Assembly (NCBI GenBank): GCA_944320235.1
Contig: CALUGQ010000009.1
Span: 1-64,000 of the forward strand
Reading direction: 5' to 3'
DNA: 64,000 nt
Origin: an uncultured Prevotella sp.
GTDB lineage: Bacteria > Bacteroidota > Bacteroidia > Bacteroidales > Bacteroidaceae
Below are positions 30,333-38,379 of this stretch, piece after piece. Numbering within the stretch: position 1 is the first letter of the stretch; every line of letters begins with the position of its first letter. The notes below the pieces were generated by a model that was not told the origin of the DNA, searched no databases, and saw only the letters and a list, made by a program, of their open reading frames with translations. The translations under genes were made by a program, and so were the position numbers.

Positions 30333-30488
30333 AATACTATTGTATATAAAGGATTTTGCCTTTGCATCGCGCTTACGCGCAGGGCTTCACGCAGGCAAAA
30401 GCCTGCGTCGATGCTGCGGGGCGCATTATGTTGAATGGCTGTTTCTACCCGGCCGCTTTTCCTCGAAGCGTGCAGGGATGTTTGCGCA

Positions 30489-30640
30489 AGGCAGGTCTTC
30501 TGACTCGCCGCCCGGATGCGAACGCCTTCCCGGCAATGCCCAGTGGCTTTGTTGTTCGCTCCTGATAAGGACGGCTCACAGCAGCGGGACTGTCGGGGAT
30601 TCTCACCCCGTTCCCTTTTAATCACTTTTTGCAGTGAACC
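30489..30640 (-). promoter_or_regulatory. Cobalamin (B12) riboswitch
   Basis: Read on the minus strand, the hallmark blocks occur in order: GGGAACGGGGTGAGAATCC (about 30615-30597), AGTCCCGC, the B12 box GCCACTG (30547-30541), GGGAAGG, and GTCAGAAGACCTGCC (30504-30490). The promoter box at 30651-30658 lies just upstream and the giant DUF4465 gene starts 157 bases downstream. B12 binding would be expected to lower expression, as for other cobalamin riboswitches. Between aptamer and gene is an 8-bp stem with a TTTT loop (ACGCAGGC/GCCTGCGT), a possible expression platform. Confidence 0.92.
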
Positions 30641-30650
30641 ATTGCTGCCG

Positions 30651-30658
30651 CAAAGGTA
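30651..30658 (-). promoter_or_regulatory. Bacteroidota -7 box TACCTTTG for the riboswitch transcript
   Basis: A perfect TAnnTTTG box. The start would be near 30646, so the leader is about 310 bases and begins just before the aptamer. Confidence 0.65.
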
Positions 30659-30862
30659 CTACAAAATATCCAATTAACCACATCATGGGCCTTTATATTT
30701 TCTTCTTGCCCACCTTGCCAAGCAAGCCTTCGGCCTGAAAATGTGGTATTGGGTGACTCTATGCACGGTAGGAAAATGTCGGCAGGCATACGGACAGAAA
30801 GTAATTTATAATTACATTGCGTCCTCTGACACTGCCCCGCAATCGGCATGGGATGCCAATAT

Positions 30863-30950
30863 ATGCCGTTTCGCAACGCAAAACAGGCCATATCGCAACG
30901 CAAAACGGGCTGTTTCGCAATGCAAAACAGCCCGTTTCGTAACTCACTGA
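30863..30950. repeat. 22-bp repeat array D (four units, best preserved)
   Basis: Units start at 30863, 30885, 30907 and 30929. The first three share TCGCAAYGCAAAAC exactly. This is the clearest copy for deriving the consensus. It lies just past the 3' end of the GldB-like gene. Confidence 0.85.
30903..30937 (-). terminator. 13-bp hairpin formed by array D, likely terminator of the GldB-like gene
   Basis: AAACGGGCTGTTT (30903-30915) is complementary to 30925-30937 with a 9-base loop. It lies about 90 bases past the stop at 31030. There is no T run, so termination is inferred. Confidence 0.4.
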
Positions 30951-31029
30951 GCCACAAGCCGATGCGGCCAACAGCGCAAATGATGAAAAAAGATTACAGA
31001 ATCGTATTCGCCACGGCGCGCCCGAAAGG

Positions 31030-31833
31030 CTACCGGGCGATGGCCTTATAGTCATTGTTGCGCAGCAGCGTGGCCACGGTCTCGCCCTTGTGACGCTTCA
31101 TGTAGCGGTCAACCATTGCCACATAGCGGCTCTTGAAAGCCTTTTTCTGCGTTAGCTTGTTGACCACCCACATAATCTTGCCCATGTGGATGTCACACTC
31201 TTCCTGCGACAGCTCCAGGTCGTGGGGCATCGGGAACTGGCTCAGTATGTAGAACACCATGCAGTCTGGCACTATCATCGAGCGCACCATCTGCTCCCGC
31301 TGGGCCTCCGGGTAATACTTAAGGTACAGCGGATAGTCGGCGCCGAGATACTTGTCGAGGCTTATCCCGAGCGTGTTGTTGCCAACGACGATGCTCTGGT
31401 CGAGCGCCCCGATCTGCGTGTAGACCTGCGGGACGGCAATCTCTGGCACCTCCTTGCGCAGCCGCCCGAAAGCCTCGGTAAGCCCTTCGTTTATGTCATC
31501 CATGGTGGCATACTGCTGTTCCACCTCGTTGATGAGGCTCTGCAGCACGGTGTCCTGGTAGAACTTGAGGAACTTGGCGTTGATCTCCGGGTCGTTCACG
31601 CGCCCTATCTTCAGCACATCCTCTATCAAGGCCCGCGTCTGCATAGGGTACTCGGTGTTAAGCTGCTGCAAGGCCGAGAAGTCGCCCGTGGTAAGGTAAA
31701 GGCTCTGGATGCGGTCATAACGCTCCACCACAACATCACCCGCATGGCGCTCACCGCCACCCGGCCTCAACCGCCACCCGCATCCCCACAAGAGAAGCAT
31801 CGCAAACGCCAATATGAAATATACCTTATGCAC
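31030..31833 (-). CDS. GldB-like gliding-motility lipoprotein family protein
   Basis: This 267-residue protein has a lipoprotein signal (FAMLLLWGCG, with Cys18 as the lipidated residue). The body matches the GldB family: YDRIQSLYLTTGDFSALQQLNTEYP, the TQIGALDQSIVVGNNTLGISLDKYLG block and YYPEAQREQM. Gliding bacteria need GldB for motility and type IX secretion, but many non-gliding Bacteroidales keep a GldB-like protein of unknown role. It is probably anchored in the inner or outer membrane. It is transcribed alone from a TATATTTG box. Confidence 0.82.
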   Translation of the reverse strand: MHKVYFILAFAMLLLWGCGWRLRPGGGERHAGDVVVERYDRIQSLYLTTGDFSALQQLNTEYPMQTRALIEDVLKIGRVNDPEINAKFLKFYQDTVLQSLINEVEQQYATMDDINEGLTEAFGRLRKEVPEIAVPQVYTQIGALDQSIVVGNNTLGISLDKYLGADYPLYLKYYPEAQREQMVRSMIVPDCMVFYILSQFPMPHDLELSQEECDIHMGKIMWVVNKLTQKKAFKSRYVAMVDRYMKRHKGETVATLLRNNDYKAIAR

Positions 31834-31868
31834 TATCCTTTAGTTAATGTATACCGTTTATTACGATG

Positions 31869-31876
31869 CAAATATA
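31869..31876 (-). promoter_or_regulatory. Bacteroidota -7 box TATATTTG for the GldB-like gene
   Basis: It lies 36 bases before the ATG at 31833, in an A+T-rich divergent gap. Confidence 0.5.
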
Positions 31877-31992
31877 GCAATAAATATTTTAAAAACCTAA
31901 AAATTAAGCTAAAACAGACAAAAATCAGCGAAAAAAGAGCCAATTTCAATGCCACTCCAATGCAAAACCAATTATTTGTGAGGTATTTTGAC

Positions 31993-32000
31993 TAACTTTG
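31993..32000 (+). promoter_or_regulatory. Bacteroidota -7 box TAACTTTG for the DUF4861 gene
   Basis: It lies 34 bases before ATG 32034. The longer frame from 31998 begins within the box, so 32034 is the start. Confidence 0.6.
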
Positions 32001-32033
32001 TGCAGAAGAAACAAACTAACACAACAAATCAGC

Positions 32034-33260
32034 ATGAAAAGGAATTTTGTCACTCTGGCCATCCTCGCAGCCACGCTGCCAATGGCGGCAGCACAGAAAA
32101 CACTCAACGTAAGCGTTGAAAACGGCTCCTCGACAGCACGCAAGGCCACACCTGTGGTCATCAGCCTGGGCAACTGCGGCATCGACGTGAAGTCGGCGCT
32201 CGTAACAAAGGACGGCACCGAAATACCTTCACAGCTCGACGACCTCGACGGCAACGGCACGTTCGACGAGCTTTGCTTCATCACCGACATCGACAAGAAA
32301 GCCACGCAGACATTCAGCGTAACGCTCGAAGACAGCGGCTCGCCGCGCCAGTACAAGCCGCAAGTGTACGCCGAGATGCTGCTCACCAACAAGAAAATAA
32401 AGAGCAACAACAAGCAGGACCTGTACATAAGCAGCCTCACCGTAGACAACGGCACAAACCCATACTGGATGCTCCACCACCACGGCCCGGCCTTCGAGAA
32501 CGACATGGTGGCCTACCGCATATACTTCGACCACCGGCAGACCGTCGACATATACGGCAAATACCGCAAGGGACTGGAGCTTAAGCAGACGCAGTTCTAC
32601 CCCAGCAAGGAGCAGAAGGCAGCCGGACTGGGCGACGACGTGCTCTGGGTAGGCGAGACATTCGGGCTAGGCACGCTGCGCGGATGGAACGGTAACGCGC
32701 CAGAGATGCTCAAAGACGTTGACCAGCGCACGCTACGCATCGTCTCGCGCGGCCCGCTGCGCACAATAGTAGAGGTGGTCGACGAAGGCTGGAACACCAT
32801 GAACGCCGGCAAAGGCAAGCTCGACATGACCACGCGCTACACGCTCTATGCCGGCCGCCGCGACTGCTTCGTAGACATAAAGTTCAACAAGCAGGCCGCC
32901 GACTACCGCTTCGCAACGGGAATAATCAACGTGAAGAACTCCGTCGAGCTCAGCGACAAGCAAGGACTGCGAGGCTGCTGGGGCACCGACTGGCCAGTGT
33001 CTGAGAAAGACTCCGCAGGCCACAAGCGCGAGACCGTGGGCCTCGGCATCTGCATCCCGGCCAAGAACGTGGTAGAGGAACTGCCTGAAAACAAGGACAA
33101 CTATCCTTACATCATCGGCAACGCCACCGACGAACTGCACTACAACATAACGTTCTGCTCTGACAACGAAGAGTTCGGGTTCCACAGCTCAAAAGAATGG
33201 TTCGACTATCTCAAGGCGTGGAAAGAAGAAATCAACAGCCCCGTGACAGTGAAATACTGA
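32034..33260 (+). CDS. Exported DUF4861 protein
   Basis: The protein has 408 residues from ATG 32034, with a signal peptide (MKRNFVTLAILAATLPMAAAQ). The whole body is a DUF4861 domain: an N-terminal strand region (LNVSVENGSSTARKATPVVI), YWMLHHHGPAFENDMVAYRIYFD, then GWNTMNAGKGKLDMTTRYTLYAG. It is also the C-terminal domain of the GH105 protein at 17796-20120. DUF4861 proteins occur with pectin and rhamnogalacturonan genes, but I know of no shown activity. The HHH and the FENDMVAYR segment could form a carbohydrate or metal site (inference). It ends in a strong convergent hairpin. Confidence 0.88.
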   Translation: MKRNFVTLAILAATLPMAAAQKTLNVSVENGSSTARKATPVVISLGNCGIDVKSALVTKDGTEIPSQLDDLDGNGTFDELCFITDIDKKATQTFSVTLEDSGSPRQYKPQVYAEMLLTNKKIKSNNKQDLYISSLTVDNGTNPYWMLHHHGPAFENDMVAYRIYFDHRQTVDIYGKYRKGLELKQTQFYPSKEQKAAGLGDDVLWVGETFGLGTLRGWNGNAPEMLKDVDQRTLRIVSRGPLRTIVEVVDEGWNTMNAGKGKLDMTTRYTLYAGRRDCFVDIKFNKQAADYRFATGIINVKNSVELSDKQGLRGCWGTDWPVSEKDSAGHKRETVGLGICIPAKNVVEELPENKDNYPYIIGNATDELHYNITFCSDNEEFGFHSSKEWFDYLKAWKEEINSPVTVKY

Positions 33261-33281
33261 CAACCGGGCGGCTGGCAGAAA

Positions 33282-33329
33282 CAAGCAAATGGGCGTGGCG
33301 GACCAATTTCCGCGACGCCCATTTGCTTG
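33282..33329. terminator. Convergent 15-bp hairpin terminator
   Basis: Perfect arms 33282-33296 and 33315-33329, with an inner GCGG/CCGC stem. It lies in the 121-bp gap between DUF4861 and GT2. Confidence 0.65.
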
Positions 33330-33381
33330 TCACACACCACGGCGGCAACCGCTACCGCGCTGAGCGGGCCGCCCATATGCA

Positions 33382-34401
33382 TCACAAGTCGGAAAAACGC
33401 TTCTTTCCCCTGCCATAATACTGCCAAAGCAGCATGAAAGGCCTGCGCTCGGCGATGCCTTTCACCACACATGAAGCCTGTATGCGCCGCCTGTCATCAG
33501 CAAAACCGGCCTTCCACCTGGCAAAGGCGCGCCTTGCACGCCACACGGCCTTGAAGTCACCAAGGCTTCCCTTGAGCAGCAACATCTCGAAAGCCGCGAC
33601 GTAATCAAGCACCCAGCGGACCCTCATCACATGGCGAAGCTCATTCTCGGGAAGGCACTTATAGAGCATCGTAAGGTTGTTGCGGAAGTTCAAGAACGTC
33701 TTCATAGGGTTTCCCTTGGGCAGCGTTCCGCCCCCTACATGATATACACAGCTCTCCGGTATGCAGAATATCTTCCTGCCCATGAGCCTCAGACGCCAGC
33801 AAAGGTCTATCTCCTCGTTGTGGGCGAAGAAGCGGCCGTCGAGCCCGCCGGCCCGCCAATAATCGGCCGAACGCACCATCATGGCGGCTCCAGTGGCCCA
33901 GAATATCTCCTGGCGGTAGTCATACTGGCCACCGTCACGCTCCACCGTGTCGAAAATACGGCCACGGCAGAACGGGTAACCGTACCTGTCGATGAACCCG
34001 CCGCAAGCCCCCGCATATTCGAAACAATCCCTGTCGGCCAGCGAAAGAAGCTTCGGCTGGCACGCAGCAGCCTCCGGATGGGCATCCATGAACTCCAGCA
34101 GGGGCGTCAGCCAATGGTGCGTCACCTCTATGTCGGAGTTCAGCAGCAGGTAATACTCTGCCTCTATCTGCGCCAGAGCCTTGTTGTAACCCTCGGCAAA
34201 GCCCCAGTTCCGGTCGAGCTTTATGACTTTGCAGCCCGGGAAATCGGCCTCAAGCAGCAGCAGCGAGTCATCGGTGGACGCGTTGTCGGCCACATATACC
34301 GTGGCTTCACCGGCCGAATACTTGACTACGGTGGGCAAGTAGCGGCGCATCATGGCCGCTCCGTTCCAGTTGAGGATTACGATTGCGATCCTGTCATTCA
34401 T
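33382..34401 (-). CDS. Family 2 glycosyltransferase
   Basis: This 339-residue GT-A fold protein starts IAIVILNWNGAAMMRRYLPTV and has the nucleotide-binding ADNASTDDS and the acceptor-side LLLNSDIEV (the DxD-like SD motif). HNEEIDLCWRLRLMGRKI is the rhamnosyl/glucosyl-transferase style ED-WR block. The C-terminus (KAVWRARRAFARWKAG) is basic and amphipathic, perhaps for membrane contact. Donor and acceptor are unknown; a role in surface polysaccharide is likely. It overlaps the stop of mtaB by four bases, a pairing that looks operonic. Confidence 0.9.
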   Translation of the reverse strand: MNDRIAIVILNWNGAAMMRRYLPTVVKYSAGEATVYVADNASTDDSLLLLEADFPGCKVIKLDRNWGFAEGYNKALAQIEAEYYLLLNSDIEVTHHWLTPLLEFMDAHPEAAACQPKLLSLADRDCFEYAGACGGFIDRYGYPFCRGRIFDTVERDGGQYDYRQEIFWATGAAMMVRSADYWRAGGLDGRFFAHNEEIDLCWRLRLMGRKIFCIPESCVYHVGGGTLPKGNPMKTFLNFRNNLTMLYKCLPENELRHVMRVRWVLDYVAAFEMLLLKGSLGDFKAVWRARRAFARWKAGFADDRRRIQASCVVKGIAERRPFMLLWQYYGRGKKRFSDL

Positions 34402-35744
34402 AATATCGTGGCTTTTAATGCTGTATTATCACGGTTGAAGCCACCGAGCCTAACCATCATTATCTGATTGTCGAACTCCGGCATTGCGCTCTCCGGAGGC
34501 AGCTCCACGCGGATATAGTTGCGCGTAAAGCCGTGCATGGCCCTGCCACGCGTGCTTTTCTCAAACAGCACCTCGGCCTCGCTGCCGATGAAGCGTGAGT
34601 AAAACGCGTGGAACTTACGCCCGGAGAGGTCGAGCAAGAGCTTGCTCCTGCGCTTCTTCTCTGCCTCGTCGACAACGTAAGGAATGCGGAGCGCAGCCGT
34701 GCCGGGGCGCTCGGAATAAGGGAAAACGTGCAGTTGCGACACGTCAAGCGATTCGAGGAAGCTGTACGTCTCGTCGAAACAGGCAGGCGTTTCGCCCCTG
34801 CATCCAACCATGACATCCACTCCTATGAAAGCGCCGGGCATGGTTTCCTTTATCCTCCTTATCTTTTCGGCAAAGAGCGCACTGCCGTAATGGCGGTGCA
34901 TGAGCCTCAAGACGGTGTCACTGCCGCTCTGGAGCGGAATGTGGAAATGGGGCATGAACGCCCGGCTGACGGCGCAATAGTCTATCAGCCCGTCGCTTAT
35001 GAGGTCGGGTTCGAGGCTGCTTATGCGGTAGCGGCGCACCCCTTCGACTGCATCAAGAGCCTTCACGAGGTCGATGAACGCCTCGCCTGTAGTCTTGCCA
35101 AAGTCTCCGATGTTTACCCCTGTGAGCACTATCTCCTTGCCGCCGGCTGCGGCGGCCTGCCTTGCCTGGGCTACAAGCGACGCTATTGTTGGGTTCCGGC
35201 TGAAGCCACGGGCGTAAGGTATGGTGCAGTAAGTGCAGAAATAGTCGCATCCGTCCTGCACTTTCAGGAAGTAACGTGTGCGGTTGCCTCGCGAGCAACT
35301 GGGCGCAAAGGTCTTTATGTCCTTGGTCTTCACTGTATGGCACAGGTGCAAATGCCCATCTGCCGAACCGGCCTGGGCCCCCCATTTCTCCGAAAGTAGC
35401 TGCACGAGGCAGGCTTTCTCGTTGGCACCGAGCACGAGGTCTACGCCTTCAATGGCACTGACTGCCCCGGGCTGGAGTTGCGCGTAGCATCCCGTTACTA
35501 CCACGAAAGCGCCTGGGTTAGAGCGCACCATGCGGTGAATGGCCTGCCGGCACTTATGGTCGGCAACCTCAGTGACCGAACAAGTGTTCACGATGCAGAG
35601 GTCGGCGCGCTCGCCTTCACCCACTGTGCGCACCCCCATGCCTTGCAGCATCTGCTCGAACGTGGATGTCTCCGAAAAGTTCAGCTTGCAGCCAAGGGTG
35701 TAATAGGCGGCTTTCTTACCATGGAAGGCTGACGTATCTATCAT
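34398..35744 (-). CDS. mtaB: tRNA t6A37 methylthiotransferase MtaB
   Basis: This 448-residue MiaB/RimO-type radical SAM enzyme has an N-terminal MTTase domain with cluster cysteines Cys19, Cys55 and Cys86 and a radical SAM motif at Cys166, Cys170 and Cys173 (CDYFCTYC). A short C-terminal TRAM-like region (AEVLFEKSTRGRAMHGFT) follows. MtaB converts t6A to ms2t6A at position 37 of ANN-decoding tRNAs. The length and N-terminus fit MtaB better than MiaB or RimO. It has its own TACCTTTG box and is followed by the GT2 gene. Confidence 0.93.
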   Translation of the reverse strand: MIDTSAFHGKKAAYYTLGCKLNFSETSTFEQMLQGMGVRTVGEGERADLCIVNTCSVTEVADHKCRQAIHRMVRSNPGAFVVVTGCYAQLQPGAVSAIEGVDLVLGANEKACLVQLLSEKWGAQAGSADGHLHLCHTVKTKDIKTFAPSCSRGNRTRYFLKVQDGCDYFCTYCTIPYARGFSRNPTIASLVAQARQAAAAGGKEIVLTGVNIGDFGKTTGEAFIDLVKALDAVEGVRRYRISSLEPDLISDGLIDYCAVSRAFMPHFHIPLQSGSDTVLRLMHRHYGSALFAEKIRRIKETMPGAFIGVDVMVGCRGETPACFDETYSFLESLDVSQLHVFPYSERPGTAALRIPYVVDEAEKKRRSKLLLDLSGRKFHAFYSRFIGSEAEVLFEKSTRGRAMHGFTRNYIRVELPPESAMPEFDNQIMMVRLGGFNRDNTALKATIL

Positions 35745-35774
35745 ATATAAATAATGTGAGAAACTTTATCACCA

Positions 35775-35782
35775 CAAAGGTA
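35775..35782 (-). promoter_or_regulatory. Bacteroidota -7 box TACCTTTG for mtaB
   Basis: A perfect box 31 bases before ATG 35744. Confidence 0.65.
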
Positions 35783-35828
35783 CGCATTTTTTGCGTAATT
35801 TCCCATAAAAGGCCGGTCTTTAACGGGA

Positions 35829-35836
35829 TACATTTG
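35829..35836 (+). promoter_or_regulatory. Possible second -7 box TACATTTG upstream of the small lipoprotein
   Basis: It matches TAnnTTTG but lies about 120 bases before the main box at 35951. It would give a 175-base A+T-rich leader. Confidence 0.35.
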
Positions 35837-35950
35837 CACGGCCCATTTTTAACATTTTGCAAATCATTGAATATCAACGACTTACATAAAAGTTACAAAA
35901 CAGGGCATAAAAAAGTGCCATAAAAAAGTACAACCTATCGAAAAAATGTA

Positions 35951-35958
35951 TACCTTTG
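35951..35958 (+). promoter_or_regulatory. Bacteroidota -7 box TACCTTTG for the small lipoprotein
   Basis: A perfect box. The leader is about 47 bases, and A-rich sequence directly before ATG 36010 replaces a Shine-Dalgarno motif. Confidence 0.7.
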
Positions 35959-36009
35959 CATCGTTTTAATAAACAAATGATTGTTTTACAGACTAAAAAA
36001 GCAAAGAAA

Positions 36010-36192
36010 ATGAAAAAATTGGTATTGATGTTCGTAGCTGTTGCAGCTATTTCTTTCGCATCTTGCGGTAACAAGACTAACAACGCTGCTCCCGTTGACA
36101 CTACTGCTGTTGAGGCAGTTGACACAGCCGTAGTTGACAGCGCAGTTGCTGACAGCGCTGCAGCTCCTGTTGACAGCACCGTTGCTGAGTAA
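36010..36192 (+). CDS. Small Ala/Val/Asp-rich lipoprotein
   Basis: A 60-residue product from ATG 36010. Upstream frames are inside the leader and lack a signal. The signal MKKLVLMFVAVAAISFASCG places the lipidated Cys at 19. The mature 42 residues are a simple A/V/D/T repeat (AVDTAVVDSAVADSAAAPVDS) with no aromatic residues. Codons are mainly GCT, GTT and ACT, unlike the GC-ending codons of its neighbours, which suggests very high expression. It has a strong promoter and a good terminator. By size and make-up it may be a Braun-lipoprotein-like or abundant spacer lipoprotein, but I know of no shown function. Confidence 0.8.
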   Translation: MKKLVLMFVAVAAISFASCGNKTNNAAPVDTTAVEAVDTAVVDSAVADSAAAPVDSTVAE

Positions 36193-36222
36193 TCAGTTGC
36201 AATAACGAACAGTGAGAGAATT

Positions 36223-36253
36223 ACCGTCGGGCTTATGTCCGACGGTTTTTTTG
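36223..36253 (+). terminator. Rho-independent terminator of the small lipoprotein
   Basis: Stem ACCGTCGG/CCGACGGT (36223-36230, 36239-36246) with TTTTTTT after it. Confidence 0.85.
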
Positions 36254-36341
36254 TCGTATCCGGCCGGGCCGCCAGCAAGCCTGCCTTACAGTCGCCGCCT
36301 GCTGCCAACAGCTGCCTGCCATTCGAGAGGCACAAAACTAA

Positions 36342-36372
36342 TAATCCCAAACTGCACCTGGCAGCTTGGGAT
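36342..36372 (-). terminator. Hairpin terminator of rpsF-rpsR-rplI
   Basis: ATCCCAA (36344-36350) pairs with 36366-36372, with an inner CTGC/GCAG. It lies 40 bases past the rplI stop, and TATTAGTTTT follows on the minus strand. Confidence 0.5.
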
Positions 36373-36411
36373 TACGTTTAAAATAAATATGATATGATTT
36401 ACAGCGAAAAA

Positions 36412-36945
36412 TCACGCTTCTGCCTGTGCCTCCTCTGCGGCGGGAGCCTCGGCCTTAACCTCCTCTGCAGGAGCTTCCTCTACCGGAGCCTCGGCCTTGG
36501 GGGCGTTTTCAGCCACTACCTTGACAGGCACCTCGGCAATCACCTCCTTGTGGAAGTGGATGGTTGCCACATAGTCGCCTACAGCCTTGATGTCGCGCAT
36601 CACGATGATTTTGCGGTCGACATCGTGGCCGAGCTTCTTCAGCTCCTCAGCTACGTGGGCTGCGTTCACAGAACCGTAGGTCACGCCCGTTGCGCTGACC
36701 TTGGCTGTGATGGTCAGAGCCACGCCTTTCAGAGCCTCAGCCTTCTTCTCTGCCTCAGCCTTGATTGCAGCCAGCTTGTGAGCCTGCTGCTTTAGGTTCT
36801 CAGCCAGCACCTTCTTGGCCGAAGGCGAAGCGATGACACCCTTGCCCGTTGGGATGAGGTAGTTACGGCCATAGCCCGACTTGACGTTTACTATGTCATT
36901 CTTGAAACCGAGGCCGATTATATCTTCTTTCAATATTATTTCCAT
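36412..36945 (-). CDS. rplI: 50S ribosomal protein L9 with acidic C-terminal extension
   Basis: This 177-residue protein has an N-terminal L9 domain of typical sequence (MEIILKEDIIGLGFKNDIVNVK, GYGRNYLIPTGKG), a connecting helix and the C-terminal 23S-binding domain. The usual L9 is about 147-150 residues. The extra 25-30 residues are a Glu/Ala repeat (APVEEAPAEEVKAEAPAAEE). L9 binds 23S rRNA near the L1 stalk base. It is third in rpsF-rpsR-rplI, 14 bases after rpsR. Confidence 0.95.
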   Translation of the reverse strand: MEIILKEDIIGLGFKNDIVNVKSGYGRNYLIPTGKGVIASPSAKKVLAENLKQQAHKLAAIKAEAEKKAEALKGVALTITAKVSATGVTYGSVNAAHVAEELKKLGHDVDRKIIVMRDIKAVGDYVATIHFHKEVIAEVPVKVVAENAPKAEAPVEEAPAEEVKAEAPAAEEAQAEA

Positions 36946-36959
36946 GCTGTGTCCTCCTT

Positions 36960-37223
36960 TTATTTCATCAAGTCAGTTACATAGGGGAGCAGTGCTATCT
37001 GGCGTGCGCGCTTGATAGCCTGTGCCACACGGCGCTGATACTTAAGCGAAGTGCCTGTGATGCGGCGGGGCAGAATCTTGCCCTGCTCGTTGAGGAACTT
37101 CTTAAGGAACTCAGGGTCCTTGTAGTCGATGTACTTGATGCCACTCTTCTTGAAACGGCAATACTTCTTCTTCTTCGTGTCCACTGATGGTGGAGTGAGA
37201 TATCTTATTTCTGATTCTGCCAT
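36960..37223 (-). CDS. rpsR: 30S ribosomal protein S18
   Basis: The protein has 87 residues from ATG 37223 ([20 protein letters not shown]); the longer frame from 37250 starts inside rpsF. The core [33 protein letters not shown] is the S18 signature. It keeps one cysteine in the early KKYC segment, where zinc-type S18 paralogs have more. S18 binds with S6 in the platform of the small subunit, and it lies between rpsF and rplI as usual. Confidence 0.96.
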   Translation of the reverse strand: MAESEIRYLTPPSVDTKKKKYCRFKKSGIKYIDYKDPEFLKKFLNEQGKILPRRITGTSLKYQRRVAQAIKRARQIALLPYVTDLMK

Positions 37224-37227
37224 AACG

Positions 37228-37572
37228 TTAAGCCTCCTCTTTTTTAGCAAGTTTGTTTCTTCTCTTTTCTGCGTACTCTACGGCGTACTTGTCGAGTTTC
37301 ACCGTCATGTAACGGATCACTTTCTCGTCGCGGCGGTATGCCGTCTCGAGCTTCTTCACGATTGTCGGCTCTGCCTTGAACTCCAGCAGGCAATAGAAAC
37401 CCGTGGATTTCTTCTGGATAGCATAAGCCATCTTCTTCAAGCCCCAGGTCTCTTCGTTCAGAATCTCGGCACCATTGTCGGTGAGGAGGTTCTTGAATTT
37501 TGCGACCGTTTCCTTCATCTGTTCATCAGACAAAACGGGAGTCAAAATGAAAACGGTTTCGTATTGATTCAT
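37228..37572 (-). CDS. rpsF: 30S ribosomal protein S6
   Basis: A 114-residue S6 with the ferredoxin-like fold: [40 protein letters not shown] and a basic tail [12 protein letters not shown]6 pairs with S18 on the 30S platform. It is the first gene of the operon, behind TAACTTTG at 37618. The first ATG is 39 bases downstream of the predicted transcription start. Confidence 0.96.
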   Translation of the reverse strand: MNQYETVFILTPVLSDEQMKETVAKFKNLLTDNGAEILNEETWGLKKMAYAIQKKSTGFYCLLEFKAEPTIVKKLETAYRRDEKVIRYMTVKLDKYAVEYAEKRRNKLAKKEEA

Positions 37573-37617
37573 ACTAAAAATAATTTGAATGATTTGTTAT
37601 TTTTGCAAATTGCGGTG

Positions 37618-37625
37618 CAAAGTTA
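37618..37625 (-). promoter_or_regulatory. Bacteroidota -7 box TAACTTTG for rpsF-rpsR-rplI
   Basis: It matches TAnnTTTG. The leader of about 40 bases is long enough for S6/S18 feedback, but no such site was recognised. Confidence 0.6.
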
Positions 37626-37839
37626 CACTTTTTTTCCGGATTGGCCAAACTTTTCAGGCATTTTTGAAGCCTGCGGCGGGCTTATTGCGTTCATTTCGTG
37701 GCACTTCAAGCGTTTTCAGCCTTTTTCAAGGCCGCGCCATGCGCCATTCCGACTTACGCGCGGAGCCTTGCAGGCGTAAAATTATTTTACGCCCGGACAG
37801 CAGATGCGCAAGCCATTGGCAGCCAGCGACTTGCAAATG

Positions 37840-37927
37840 CGGCCAAACAGCAACGGGAAACGGCCTGTTTCGCAAGCCGAGACAGGCCGCCTTGAAAGGC
37901 AGGACGCACCGTTTTACGGGCAGGGAC
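37840..37927. repeat. 22-bp repeat array E (four units)
   Basis: Units start at 37840, 37862, 37884 and 37906 and end GAAAC, GAGAC, AGGAC and GGGAC. This is more diverged than array D but in exact 22-bp register. It lies in the 584-bp divergent gap between rpsF and the small membrane protein, which has no gene. Confidence 0.7.
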
Positions 37928-38078
37928 GCCGATTCTCACGGAACGGCGGAGCTTTTGTAAAGAAAAGATGCCGGCATGCCGTCGCACATTACGGTTGGCG
38001 GCAGCCTCACCGGCGAGGCCCACGGCTGCAACCGAAAATAAATTGGCTGGCGGCAAGCTGCCTTTCGGCAAAAAGCAT

Positions 38079-38086
38079 TACCTTTG
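38079..38086 (+). promoter_or_regulatory. Bacteroidota -7 box TACCTTTG for the small membrane protein
   Basis: A perfect box 70 bases before ATG 38157. Confidence 0.6.
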
Positions 38087-38156
38087 CAAGGCGGTAAAAA
38101 CACGCCGCCAAGGCACCCGCGGTGCTGGCGGCAGGCATAAAAAAACAAGCATTGCA

Positions 38157-38336
38157 ATGAAAAAACTACTCAGACACTCGGGCATTGCCCTCGTGGTTAT
38201 CGGCGGACTGACGCTCGTGGCGAGCCAGCTCGCAGGTTGGACCGACATCAACGGTGTGCAGCAGGCCGGCCTAGGCCTCATAATAGCCGGCATCTTCGTC
38301 CACGTGGCCATCGTCAAGCGCCAGAGCCAGTATTAG
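38157..38336 (+). CDS. Small two-helix membrane protein
   Basis: This 59-residue product starts MKKLLRHSGIALVVIGG. Two hydrophobic stretches (near residues 8-27 and 37-52) are joined by a short polar loop (GWTDINGVQQ), and the ends are basic, so both termini are probably cytoplasmic. The function is unknown. It is a real gene by three signs: a perfect promoter box, an A-rich start (38145-38156) and a 20-bp hairpin terminator after the stop. Similar short proteins occur in Prevotella, as I recall. Confidence 0.7.
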   Translation: MKKLLRHSGIALVVIGGLTLVASQLAGWTDINGVQQAGLGLIIAGIFVHVAIVKRQSQY

Positions 38337-38379
38337 CCACGGCGTTGCTGCAAGCCATCCGCCTACTGCAAGCAAAGAA

